Source: an uncultured Clostridia bacterium (GTDB lineage Bacteria; Bacillota; Clostridia; Christensenellales; UBA1242). From it: a stretch of 13,703 nt of DNA. Location of the stretch: contig CAOJNR010000010.1 in NCBI GenBank assembly GCA_948439925.1, positions 1-13,703 of the forward strand, read 5' to 3'. Below are positions 5,924-11,400 of this stretch, one piece after another. Made by a program: the position numbers and the translations under genes. The notes beneath the pieces are model-generated. The model saw only the letters and a list, made by a program, of their open reading frames with translations. It was not told the DNA's origin and did no database searches. How positions within the stretch are numbered: position 1 is the first letter of the stretch; each line of letters opens with the position of its first letter.

Positions 5924-5952
5924 TTGACAAATTCATGTTTGAGTGTTATAAT
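5924..5952 (+). promoter_or_regulatory. Perfect-consensus promoter with extended -10
   Basis: TTGACA (5924-5929), a 17-nt spacer and TATAAT (5947-5952) preceded by TG one base away (TGTTATAAT). By sequence this is as strong a housekeeping promoter as possible. The start is predicted near 5959. It drives only the 76-aa gene, which is closed by a terminator at 6226. Confidence 0.88.
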
Positions 5953-5982
5953 CAATTATATATAACAAGGAGTTAAAAAAAA

Positions 5983-6213
5983 TTGAGTTTCTTTAAAAAG
6001 TGGATGAAAAAGTGGCGCGAAAAGAGAAGGAAAAGAGATGATTCAAGTCAGGAATTTGGTGGCTTTCACAAAACTGACAGTGTTTATTCTTACTGCGAAA
6101 ATTCTGTGGATGTTGTGAGCAATCTTAGAACATCAGCGGTATCATTCAATGCCGTTGATAGACAAATATCCCAAGCGTTTAATGATATGGTTAGTATGTT
6201 GGATAGATTTTAA
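5983..6213 (+). CDS. Unrecognised 76-aa small protein with a very basic N-terminus
   Basis: I do not recognise this protein. It starts at TTG 5983, 10 nt after a good AAGGAG; the next in-frame ATG (6004) is too far from that site. Residues 1-19 are extremely basic with aromatics (FFKKWMKKWREKRRKRD), a pattern suited to contact with nucleic acid, membrane or ribosome. The middle is polar with one cysteine (C38), and the C-terminus (about 54-76, SFNAVDRQISQAFNDMVSMLDRF) looks like an amphipathic helix. It is a one-gene unit with its own perfect-consensus promoter and terminator. A strong promoter paired with an inefficient TTG start suggests abundant mRNA with throttled translation, or a functional RNA; this is inference. 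Confidence 0.65.
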   Translation: MSFFKKWMKKWREKRRKRDDSSQEFGGFHKTDSVYSYCENSVDVVSNLRTSAVSFNAVDRQISQAFNDMVSMLDRF

Positions 6214-6225
6214 AAACATAATAAT

Positions 6226-6249
6226 GCACCAATAAGTTGGTGTTTTTTT
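6226..6249 (+). terminator. Intrinsic terminator of the 76-aa gene
   Basis: CACCAA (6227-6232) pairs with TTGGTG (6237-6242), loop TAAG, plus an outer G-U pair, followed by a seven-base U-tract (6243-6249). The stem core is the same as that of the next terminator at 6523-6551. Confidence 0.8.
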
Positions 6250-6286
6250 GTTCGACAATAAAATTATAATTTCTTCAATTTAGGTA

Positions 6287-6314
6287 TTGACAAAATTCTC
6301 TTTTTGCATAAAAT
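6287..6314 (+). promoter_or_regulatory. Promoter of the 55-aa gene
   Basis: TTGACA (6287-6292), a 16-nt spacer and TAAAAT (6309-6314), followed by a short leader with AGAGGAG at 6328-6334. Confidence 0.7.
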
Positions 6315-6339
6315 ATATACTATGAAAAGAGGAGTAAAA

Positions 6340-6507
6340 ATGGAAAATATCAAAAGTGGCAAAATTATTAAACCAAGCAAAGCAAATGGCTTTTTTGGAA
6401 AACTTTTTGGAATGATCGTTGAGTCTGTTCCAAGAGTGGATTCACAGGCTCAGATGAATAAACTTTTTGTTAGGAAAGCTGAGCTAAATGATAGCGAAAA
6501 TGTATAA
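6340..6507 (+). CDS. Unrecognised 55-aa small protein
   Basis: I do not recognise this protein. ATG 6340 is preceded by AGAGGAG at 5 nt, which fixes the start; in-frame TTG 6304 and ATG 6322 lie upstream of that site and are unlikely. The N-terminus is basic (KSGKIIKPSKANG), followed by FFGKLFGMIVESV (about 18-30), an amphipathic or mildly hydrophobic segment too short and broken for a clear membrane helix. The C-terminal part is polar and acidic. There are no cysteines. It is a single-gene unit with its own promoter and a strong bidirectional terminator, next to another tiny gene of the same organisation (5983-6213). The two show no clear sequence similarity. Confidence 0.6.
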   Translation: MENIKSGKIIKPSKANGFFGKLFGMIVESVPRVDSQAQMNKLFVRKAELNDSENV

Positions 6508-6522
6508 TAAAATGTTAAGTTA

Positions 6523-6551
6523 AAAAAACACCAAAAAATTTGGTGTTTTTT
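6523..6551. terminator. Bidirectional terminator between convergent tiny genes
   Basis: An A-tract plus ACACCAAA (6523-6535) pairs perfectly with TTTGGTGT plus a T-tract (6539-6551): 13 bp closed by an AAA triloop. The A and T runs give a U-tract in either direction. It serves the 55-aa gene (plus) and the 74-aa gene (minus). Confidence 0.85.
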
Positions 6552-6576
6552 ATTTTAAATCAAATTATATAAATTT

Positions 6577-6801
6577 TTATAATTCATTATCACTTGCAAT
6601 TTTGTTTGAACGTTCAACAAATTCTTCCCATTTTTCTTGAAAGTTTGGATCAAACATGTTGATTTTAACGCAACATGAGCAGGTGAGCTTGTTGCAATCG
6701 TTGCCGTCAAAAGAAAGGTCAATGTTTGGCTTGACTTGCGTTTGTTCTTGCTTTTTGTTTGTGCTCTTTTTAATTATACTTATTTTGTCAAAATTCGACA
6801 T
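6577..6801 (-). CDS. Unrecognised 74-aa small protein with a Cys4 cluster
   Basis: I do not recognise this protein. It starts at ATG 6801 behind AAGGAGGG, a very strong ribosome binding site. Residues 1-30 are polar and lysine/glutamine-rich, probably disordered. Four cysteines are packed in the centre (C36, C41, C43, C44; CNKLTCSCC), possibly a metal-binding knot. The last 25 residues (PNFQEKWEEFVERSNKIASDN) look like an amphipathic helix. It lies 40 nt downstream of the 60-aa gene on the same strand and is probably co-transcribed with it; a hairpin (6825-6845) sits between them. The terminator at 6523-6551 ends the unit. Metal binding is inferred from cysteine spacing only. Confidence 0.6.
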   Translation of the reverse strand: MSNFDKISIIKKSTNKKQEQTQVKPNIDLSFDGNDCNKLTCSCCVKINMFDPNFQEKWEEFVERSNKIASDNEL

Positions 6802-6824
6802 TTTCCCTCCTTATAAAAATTTAA

Positions 6825-6845
6825 CTAGATAAAAAAGTTATCTAG
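6825..6845 (-). other. Intercistronic hairpin between the two minus-strand tiny genes
   Basis: CTAGATAA (6825-6832) and TTATCTAG (6838-6845) form a perfect 8-bp stem with a 5-nt loop. The stop codon of the 60-aa gene is in the stem. On the minus strand TTAAATTTTT follows, so partial termination or an RNA processing site is possible. Confidence 0.45.
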
Positions 6846-7024
6846 ACTGATTTCTCCTCCATATATTCCTTTAAGATTTTAACAACCAAAGCGTTCGCTT
6901 CCTGCTGTGTTATATTTGGTAAATAGATATAACATCCTTTTGTTTCATTTCCATTTGCTTGTTTAGATTTTATGACGTTAATTTTGTTTGTTTCAGTTTG
7001 TTTTTTTACAAATCCTTCTCCCAT
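6842..7024 (-). CDS. Unrecognised 60-aa small protein
   Basis: I do not recognise this protein. ATG 7024 lies 7 nt after AAGGAG. The N-terminal half is polar and lysine/asparagine-rich (about 6-30). A beta-like segment CYIYLPNI (31-38) follows, then a helix QQEANALVVKILKEYMEE (about 40-57). This beta-then-helix end could be a small dimerisation or DNA-contact unit, but that is speculation. It is first in a likely two-gene unit with the Cys4 protein, driven by a strong extended -10 promoter (7053-7080) that is divergent from ylxM. Confidence 0.6.
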   Translation of the reverse strand: MGEGFVKKQTETNKINVIKSKQANGNETKGCYIYLPNITQQEANALVVKILKEYMEEKSV

Positions 7025-7052
7025 TTTTTTTCTCCTTATTTTTTACATTGAC

Positions 7053-7080
7053 ATTATATCACAAAAATAAAATCTGTCAA
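7053..7080 (-). promoter_or_regulatory. Strong promoter of the 60-aa/74-aa unit
   Basis: On the minus strand TTGACA (7075-7080), a 16-nt spacer ending in TGA, then TATAAT (7053-7058), giving the extended -10 TGATATAAT. The start is predicted near 7046. Confidence 0.82.
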
Positions 7081-7111
7081 TAAAATATATGAAAAAATTT
7101 TAACTTTTTGC

Positions 7112-7140
7112 TTGCAATTTTTGTTTAAATGTGTTAGAAT
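7112..7140 (+). promoter_or_regulatory. Promoter of ylxM-ffh
   Basis: TTGCAA (7112-7117), a 17-nt spacer and TAGAAT (7135-7140). The start is predicted near 7147, the first base of the hairpin GTAAAGC-GAAAAT-GCTTTAC (7147-7166). Confidence 0.7.
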
Positions 7141-7146
7141 GACAAT

Positions 7147-7166
7147 GTAAAGCGAAAATGCTTTAC
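7147..7166 (+). other. 5'-terminal hairpin of the ylxM-ffh transcript
   Basis: A perfect 7-bp stem (8 bp with 7146/7167) and a 6-nt loop would begin at the predicted first transcribed base. Such 5' hairpins can shield mRNA from 5'-end-dependent decay. The remaining leader (7167-7177) has no Shine-Dalgarno sequence. Confidence 0.5.
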
Positions 7167-7177
7167 AAAAGTGCAAT

Positions 7178-7456
7178 ATGGAAATAGAGAAGAATATCAG
7201 ACTTAGCAAACTTTTTGATGCTTATGGCGCGATTTTAAGCCAGTCGCAACAGGATGCACTTGGCGATTTTCTCTTGTATGACCTAACTGGAAGTGAAATT
7301 GCCGAGAATAAAAATATTTCTCGTCAGGCAGTGAAGGACAGTATAAAAAAGGCTATCAAAAAACTTGAAGAGCTTGAAGGCAAGTTGCACTTTGTTGAAA
7401 AAGTCGAAACGCTTACAAATGAGATAGAGGCACTGAGAAGCCGAAAGGAGAAATAA
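7178..7456 (+). CDS. ylxM: YlxM/p13-like helix-turn-helix protein, SRP-associated
   Basis: A 92-aa protein of the YlxM (UPF0122) family, normally encoded beside ffh and linked to the signal recognition particle pathway. It has an N-terminal helix (KNIRLSKLFDAYGAILSQSQQDALGDFLLYD, about 5-35), then a sigma-70 region 4-like helix-turn-helix (LTGSEIAENKNISRQAVKDSIKKAIKKLEEL, about 36-66), and a coiled tail. The SRQAV recognition helix is characteristic. ATG 7178 gives the family's usual start. No Shine-Dalgarno site precedes it, and the leader holds a hairpin. Its stop is 2 nt before the ffh GTG, and the ffh ribosome binding site is inside its last codons, so the two are coupled. ftsY, often upstream, is not here. 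Confidence 0.88.
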   Translation: MEIEKNIRLSKLFDAYGAILSQSQQDALGDFLLYDLTGSEIAENKNISRQAVKDSIKKAIKKLEELEGKLHFVEKVETLTNEIEALRSRKEK

Positions 7457-7458
7457 AA

Positions 7459-8772
7459 GTGGCACTTTTTTCATCATTATCTGAAAAGTTTAATCATATT
7501 TTTTCAAAGCTGACAAAGCGTGGGAAATTGACTGAGCTTGAAATCAAAGAGGCAATGCGCGAGGTGCGAATCGCACTGCTTGAAGCCGATGTAAACTATA
7601 TGGTTGCAAAAGACTTTGTCAAAAAGGTTTCAGAAAAAGCAGTTGGCGATGAGGTTATGAAAAGCTTAACGCCAGCACAGCAGGTTATCAAGATTGTTCG
7701 TGATGAACTGACAGAACTTATGTCGTCACAAAATCAAAAATTGGCGATCTCGTCAGCACCACCAACCATTATTATGATGTGTGGACTTCAAGGTGCGGGC
7801 AAGACAACTATGTGTGCAAAACTCGGCGCTCATCTAAAAAAATCTGGCAAACGTCCACTTCTTGTTGCTTGTGATATTTATAGACCAGCAGCCATCAATC
7901 AACTTCAAGTTGTTGGCAAGCAAGCGGGAGTTGAAGTTTTTGAAAGGGGAACACAAAATCCTGTTAAGACTGCAAAGCAGGCAATCGACCATGCAAAAAG
8001 GCAAGGGCTTGACACTGTTATTATCGACACAGCGGGCAGACTTCATATCAATGAAGAGCTTATGAGAGAACTTCAAGAAATCAAGCGTGAGGTTAAGCCG
8101 ACCGAGATTCTTCTTGTTGTTGACTCAATGACAGGTCAAGATGCAGTCACTGTTGCCGAAAGTTTCAATCGTGATCTTGACATCACTGGCGTGGTGCTCA
8201 CCAAACTTGACGGCGACACTCGTGGTGGTTCAGCACTTTCAATCAAAGCAATCACTGGCAAGCCAATCAAGTTCACTGGTGTGGGCGAGAAAATTGGTGA
8301 CTTAGAGCCATTTTATCCCGACCGCATAGCCAGCAGAATTCTTGGTATGGGTGATGTATTATCCCTCATTGAGAAAGCGCAAGAGGCTGTCAGCGAGGAA
8401 GAAGCGAAGGCGATCGAGAAAAAGTTTAGAGAAAATTCTTTCACCTTTGATGACTATCTCGTTCAAGTGGAAAGCATCAAAAAGATGGGTTCAATAAAAG
8501 ATATCTTGGGCATGATTCCTGGATTGTCTGGCAAGATCAAAAATCTTGACATTGATGAAAATCAACTTGCAATAAATAAAGCGATTATTCAATCTATGAC
8601 GCCACAGGAAAGACGCAGTCCTGAGATAATCAAAGCCAGCCGTCGTCAACGCATTGCAAACGGCAGTGGAACAAGCGTTCAGCAGGTCAATCAGCTTCTC
8701 AAACAGTTCGAGCAGACAAAAGAAATGATGAAGCAGATGAAGAATGGCAGAGGGATGCGCGGACTCTTCTAG
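7459..8772 (+). CDS. ffh: Signal recognition particle protein Ffh (SRP54)
   Basis: A 437-aa SRP GTPase that binds 4.5S/6S RNA and signal peptides and delivers ribosome-nascent chains to the FtsY receptor at the membrane. The N domain is at about 1-95 with ALLEADVNYMV (39-49). The G domain has GLQGAGKT (109-116), DTAGR (190-194) and TKLDGD (248-253), with GVGEKIGDLEPF at the G5/closing region. A methionine-rich M domain follows from about 320 and includes MTPQERRSPEIIKASRRQRIANGSG, the RNA-binding helix-turn-helix, ending in MMKQMKNGRGMRGLF. It starts at GTG 7459 behind AAAGGAG at 8 nt. It is co-transcribed with ylxM. Downstream there is no U-tract terminator but a long array of small hairpins before rpsP. 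Confidence 0.97.
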   Translation: MALFSSLSEKFNHIFSKLTKRGKLTELEIKEAMREVRIALLEADVNYMVAKDFVKKVSEKAVGDEVMKSLTPAQQVIKIVRDELTELMSSQNQKLAISSAPPTIIMMCGLQGAGKTTMCAKLGAHLKKSGKRPLLVACDIYRPAAINQLQVVGKQAGVEVFERGTQNPVKTAKQAIDHAKRQGLDTVIIDTAGRLHINEELMRELQEIKREVKPTEILLVVDSMTGQDAVTVAESFNRDLDITGVVLTKLDGDTRGGSALSIKAITGKPIKFTGVGEKIGDLEPFYPDRIASRILGMGDVLSLIEKAQEAVSEEEAKAIEKKFRENSFTFDDYLVQVESIKKMGSIKDILGMIPGLSGKIKNLDIDENQLAINKAIIQSMTPQERRSPEIIKASRRQRIANGSGTSVQQVNQLLKQFEQTKEMMKQMKNGRGMRGLF

Positions 8773-8775
8773 GTG

Positions 8776-8849
8776 GGTGCATTATGCACCGTGCCTTAGG
8801 CATTGCTTTAAGCAGTGCGCATTATGCGCTTTCTATGTGCATCATATGC
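8776..8849 (+). repeat. Array of tandem triloop mini-hairpins, unit TGC-N-TTA-N'-GCA
   Basis: Starting 4 nt after the ffh stop: GGTGCA-TTA-TGCACC (8776-8790), TGCC-TTA-GGCA (8792-8802), TGCT-TTA-AGCA (8804-8814) and GCGCA-TTA-TGCGC (8817-8829), then a divergent fifth, GCAT-CAT-ATGC (8839-8849). The first four share the TTA loop. In the first three the inner pair changes in a compensated way (A-T, C-G, T-A) inside a constant TGC...GCA frame; the fourth changes the outer pair (CGC...GCG). Centres are 14, 12, 14 and 21 nt apart. There is no U-tract, so these are not intrinsic terminators. They could be an RNA structural element between ffh and rpsP or tandem palindromic protein sites on DNA. Confidence 0.75.
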
Positions 8850-8879
8850 CAATTTATCAGAGTGAAATATGCGTAAAAA

Positions 8880-8950
8880 TTGTGCAAATTCACAAAAACA
8901 AAATATATTACATTCGTAATATCCTTCGAAAGAACTTGAAATTAAGTTCT
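8880..8950 (+). other. Further hairpins in the rpsP upstream region
   Basis: Three more stem-loops follow the triloop array: TTGTG-CAAATT-CACAA (8880-8895), ATATTAC-ATTC-GTAATAT (8905-8922) and AGAACTT-GAAATT-AAGTTCT (8931-8950). The last two are perfect 7-bp stems only 8 nt apart and end 26 nt before the rpsP ribosome binding site. No convincing promoter is visible in 8773-8989, so this is probably intercistronic or leader RNA of the ffh-rpsP transcript. Confidence 0.5.
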
Positions 8951-8989
8951 ATCGAGTTAAAGATATTAAATTTTTAAAGGAGGAAAACA

Positions 8990-9238
8990 ATGGCAGTTAA
9001 AATCAGACTTACAAGACTTGGAGATAAAAAAGCTCCATTTTATAGAGTTATCGTTGCTGATTCAAGAGCTCCAAGAGATGGCAAATTTATTGACATTATT
9101 GGAACTTACAACCCACTCACTGACCCTGCTGAAATCAAAATTGACGCAGAAAAGGCAAACAAGTGGATCAAAAATGGCGCTCAACCAACTGAAACAGCAA
9201 AGCAACTTCTTGTGAAGAGCGGAATCATCAGCAAATAA
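8990..9238 (+). CDS. rpsP: Small ribosomal subunit protein bS16
   Basis: An 82-aa ribosomal protein with the full bS16 pattern: MAVKIRLTRLGDKKAPFYRVIVADSRAPRDG at the N-terminus, IGTYNPL in the middle and a WIKNGAQPTETAKQLL helix near the end. bS16 binds 16S rRNA in the body of the small subunit and helps assembly. ATG 8990 follows AAAGGAGG at 7 nt, an excellent ribosome binding site. It is preceded by 217 nt of hairpin-rich non-coding sequence and followed by khpA after 10 nt; its own stop codon overlaps the khpA Shine-Dalgarno sequence (TAAGGAG). Confidence 0.97.
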   Translation: MAVKIRLTRLGDKKAPFYRVIVADSRAPRDGKFIDIIGTYNPLTDPAEIKIDAEKANKWIKNGAQPTETAKQLLVKSGIISK

Positions 9239-9248
9239 GGAGAATTTT

Positions 9249-9479
9249 ATGGAAAAACTTGTAGAATATATTGTTAAGAGTCTTGTTATCGACTCTGACA
9301 ATGTTCAAGTGTCAACAACCGAGGACGAAAATGAAAAAGTTATTCATGTTATGGTCAATCCAGAAGACATGGGCAGAATTATCGGTAAGGGTGGAAAAAT
9401 TGCGTCAAGCATTCGCACTATCGTGAAATCTCTTTCTGCAAAGGAAGACAAAAAAGTTTTCGTTAAATTTGGTGAATAA
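9249..9479 (+). CDS. khpA: KhpA-type KH-domain RNA-binding protein (YlqC)
   Basis: A 76-aa single KH-domain protein. The GxxG RNA-contact loop is GKGG (46-49) in MGRIIGKGGKIASSIRTIV. In Firmicutes KhpA pairs with KhpB/Jag and binds many RNAs, affecting cell division and elongation; the partner gene is not in this window. It is encoded between rpsP and rimM, the standard position. The ribosome binding site AAGGAG overlaps the rpsP stop. Its stop overlaps the rimM start by one base (TAATG), so rimM translation is coupled. Confidence 0.93.
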   Translation: MEKLVEYIVKSLVIDSDNVQVSTTEDENEKVIHVMVNPEDMGRIIGKGGKIASSIRTIVKSLSAKEDKKVFVKFGE

Positions 9480-9964
9480 TGATTGATGTTGCAAAAATTT
9501 TAAAACCGCAAGGCATAAAAGGGGAAGTCAAAGCACAGCCTCTGACAAATGTCCTTGCTGTTTTTGAAAATTTAAGAAAAATTAATGTCGAGGGCTCAGA
9601 ATATAAAATTGAAAGAATTTCCCTTAGGCAAGGTTTTTTGTATGTGAAATTCGCTGGCATAAACGATCGCAATTTGGCAGAAACTTTGAGAGGCAAAAAA
9701 CTTTTTATTGAAAAAGAAAAGCTTGAAGACAACTTGCAAGAAGATGAAATCCTTGTTGATGATCTTATCGGCTTGGTGCTTTATGACACAGAAGGCGAAA
9801 AGATTGGACAGATAGTTGATGTTGAAAATTACGGCGCAACTTACAATTTCATCATTGAAAAAGATGGAAGAACAGTTCAAACTCCTTTTGTTGACGGGCT
9901 TATAATAAAAGAAGGTGACTCTTTCAAAGTTAACCGCAAGATCTTTGAAGAGGTAAGCGTATGA
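9479..9964 (+). CDS. rimM: Ribosome maturation factor RimM
   Basis: A 161-aa protein of usual RimM length. The N-terminal RimM beta-barrel carries AKILKPQGIKGEVKAQPLT (about 5-23). After the linker (EDEILVDDLIGLVLYD), the C-terminal PRC-barrel follows (IGQIVDVENYGATYNFIIEKDGR, ending in FVDGLIIKEGD). RimM binds bS16/uS19-containing 30S precursors and the head of 16S rRNA during late assembly, which suits its place near rpsP. It overlaps khpA by 1 nt and trmD by 4 nt (ATGA). No separate Shine-Dalgarno sequence stands before the start, so translation is probably coupled. Confidence 0.94.
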   Translation: MIDVAKILKPQGIKGEVKAQPLTNVLAVFENLRKINVEGSEYKIERISLRQGFLYVKFAGINDRNLAETLRGKKLFIEKEKLEDNLQEDEILVDDLIGLVLYDTEGEKIGQIVDVENYGATYNFIIEKDGRTVQTPFVDGLIIKEGDSFKVNRKIFEEVSV

Positions 9965-10629
9965 GAATAGATATCTTAACGCTTTTTCCTGAAAGTTTTG
10001 CACCGCTCAATGAAAGCATATTAAAACGTGCACAAGAAAGCGGAAAGCTGGAAATCAACCTTGTCAATATTCGTGACTTTTCAAAGGATAAACATAAAAA
10101 ATGTGATGACTATACTTTTGGCGGTGGTGCTGGAATGTTGATGTCTGTTCAGCCAATTTTTGATGCTTATAAAAGTGTTGAAAAGGAAAATTCTTATCCT
10201 GTTTTTGCAAGCCCATCGGGCGAAACACTCTCACCAAAACTTGCCAAAGAGTTGTCTAAAAAAGAGCATTTGGTTTTTATTTGTGGTCACTATGAAGGTG
10301 TCGATGCGCGAATGAACGAACTTATAAAACCAAAGGAAATATCCATTGGCGACTATGTCTTAACAGGTGGAGAACTTCCAACCATGGTTATAATTGATTG
10401 TCTTGCAAGATTTATTGAGGGAGTTATCACGGCAGATAGCTTGAACGAAGAAAGTTTTGCAAATGATATGCTTGAATATCCACAATACACACGTCCTCAG
10501 GTCTTTGAAGGACTTTCCGTGCCAGAAGTTCTCGTTTCTGGCAATCATCAAGAGATTGCAAAATGGAGAAAAGAACAAGCACTTAAAAAGACAAAGGAAA
10601 ATAGACCAGATTTGATAAAGAAAAATTAA
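9961..10629 (+). CDS. trmD: tRNA (guanine-37-N1)-methyltransferase TrmD
   Basis: A 222-aa SPOUT-class methyltransferase that makes m1G37 next to the anticodon of tRNAs reading CNN codons, preventing +1 frameshifts. The diagnostic motifs are present: FGGGAGML (53-60), CGHYEGVDAR (108-117), SIGDYVLTGGELP (128-140, SAM-binding trefoil knot) and the C-terminal YPQYTRPQVFEG...LVSGNHQEIAKWR. It is slightly short compared with the usual 230-250 aa but complete to ENRPDLI. It overlaps rimM by 4 nt. rplS, which normally follows trmD, is absent; an MTA/SAH nucleosidase-like gene starts 16 nt downstream instead. Confidence 0.96.
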   Translation: MRIDILTLFPESFAPLNESILKRAQESGKLEINLVNIRDFSKDKHKKCDDYTFGGGAGMLMSVQPIFDAYKSVEKENSYPVFASPSGETLSPKLAKELSKKEHLVFICGHYEGVDARMNELIKPKEISIGDYVLTGGELPTMVIIDCLARFIEGVITADSLNEESFANDMLEYPQYTRPQVFEGLSVPEVLVSGNHQEIAKWRKEQALKKTKENRPDLIKKN

Positions 10630-10645
10630 ACCCAAGGAGAAAAAT

Positions 10646-11302
10646 ATGAAAATTGGATTCTTGATTGCTTGCGGAGAGGAAATTAATGCGCATTTGAAAT
10701 ATTTTGATAAAATCAAAACAATTCAAATTGGCGAAATGACATTTTATAAAGGCAAGTTTGCTGGTCACACAATTATGCTTTGCAAATCTGGTCCATGCGA
10801 AATCAATGCAGGAATTTATCTCCAAAAGATGATAGACTTTTTTAAACCTGATATGATTATAAATAGCGGAACTTGTGGTTCGCTTGAAGAAAAACCAAAT
10901 GTTTGTGATACTTTTGTCGTCGATAAAGCAACATTTTGGGATATTAAATCTGACATTATTGAGCCAAGCACTTATGCTTGCGACGAAAAACTTAAAAATT
11001 TCGCGCTGTCACTTGATAAAAAATTAAAATGGGGTAATCTGGTCACAGGCAATTCTTTTGTTGAAAGTGAAGGGTTAAAAAAGAAATTGATTAAAAATTT
11101 TGGTGCAAATATTTGTGATATGGAAGGCGTCGCTGTTGTTTACACTTGTCATAAGAATAAAATTCCTTGCCTTCTTATTAAATCTGTTTCTGATAGCGGA
11201 GATATGGAAGAGTTTGAAAAGAACTTTCGCATTGCAAGTGAAAAAGTTGCAAGTGTGGCATTTAAATTTGTTGAAAAACTTTCGAAAAGAGTTTTAAGAT
11301 AG
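10646..11302 (+). CDS. 5'-methylthioadenosine/S-adenosylhomocysteine nucleosidase-like protein
   Basis: A 218-aa member of the PNP/UDP phosphorylase fold, best matched by eye to MTA/SAH nucleosidase (MtnN/Pfs). That family cleaves adenine from SAH and methylthioadenosine. The key elements line up: MKIGFLIACGEE with E12 as the acidic catalytic residue, INSGTCGS (72-79) for the ribose/nucleoside loop, CDMEGVAV (157-164) with the 'ME' pair (M159, E160), and VSDSGD (181-186) with the catalytic aspartate D183. It is a little shorter and more divergent than typical MtnN (about 230 aa), so another nucleosidase or futalosine hydrolase-like role is possible. ATG 10646 follows AAGGAG. Its place after the SAM-dependent trmD suggests SAH disposal (inference). 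Confidence 0.75.
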   Translation: MKIGFLIACGEEINAHLKYFDKIKTIQIGEMTFYKGKFAGHTIMLCKSGPCEINAGIYLQKMIDFFKPDMIINSGTCGSLEEKPNVCDTFVVDKATFWDIKSDIIEPSTYACDEKLKNFALSLDKKLKWGNLVTGNSFVESEGLKKKLIKNFGANICDMEGVAVVYTCHKNKIPCLLIKSVSDSGDMEEFEKNFRIASEKVASVAFKFVEKLSKRVLR

Positions 11303-11374
11303 AAACAGTTGTAAAAAAAATGTGAAAACTTTTGCATTAAAAATATAAATAATTCCTAAGCCGAACTTTTTTAT

Positions 11375-11387
11375 GTGTCAATGACAC
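11375..11387. promoter_or_regulatory. Perfect 13-bp palindrome before rbgA
   Basis: GTGTCAATGACAC is a perfect palindrome around one base and can form a 5-bp triloop hairpin. It ends 4 nt before the rbgA Shine-Dalgarno sequence (CGGAG, 11391-11395). A related palindrome (GTGACATTGTCAC) sits after yraN at 12571-12583. Confidence 0.35.
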
Positions 11388-11400
11388 GAACGGAGAAAAT

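Noticed and set aside
8776..8849. Tandem palindromes taken as a CRISPR array or REP-type mobile element
   Set aside because: Units are 11-15 nt with no spacers and no long conserved repeat, no cas genes are present, and no REP-like transposase is visible.
8744..8977. Open frame running from the end of ffh through the hairpin array, Cys-rich when translated
   Set aside because: It has no ribosome binding site and starts inside ffh. The cysteines come from the repeated TGC of the hairpins. The sequence is better explained as structured non-coding DNA.
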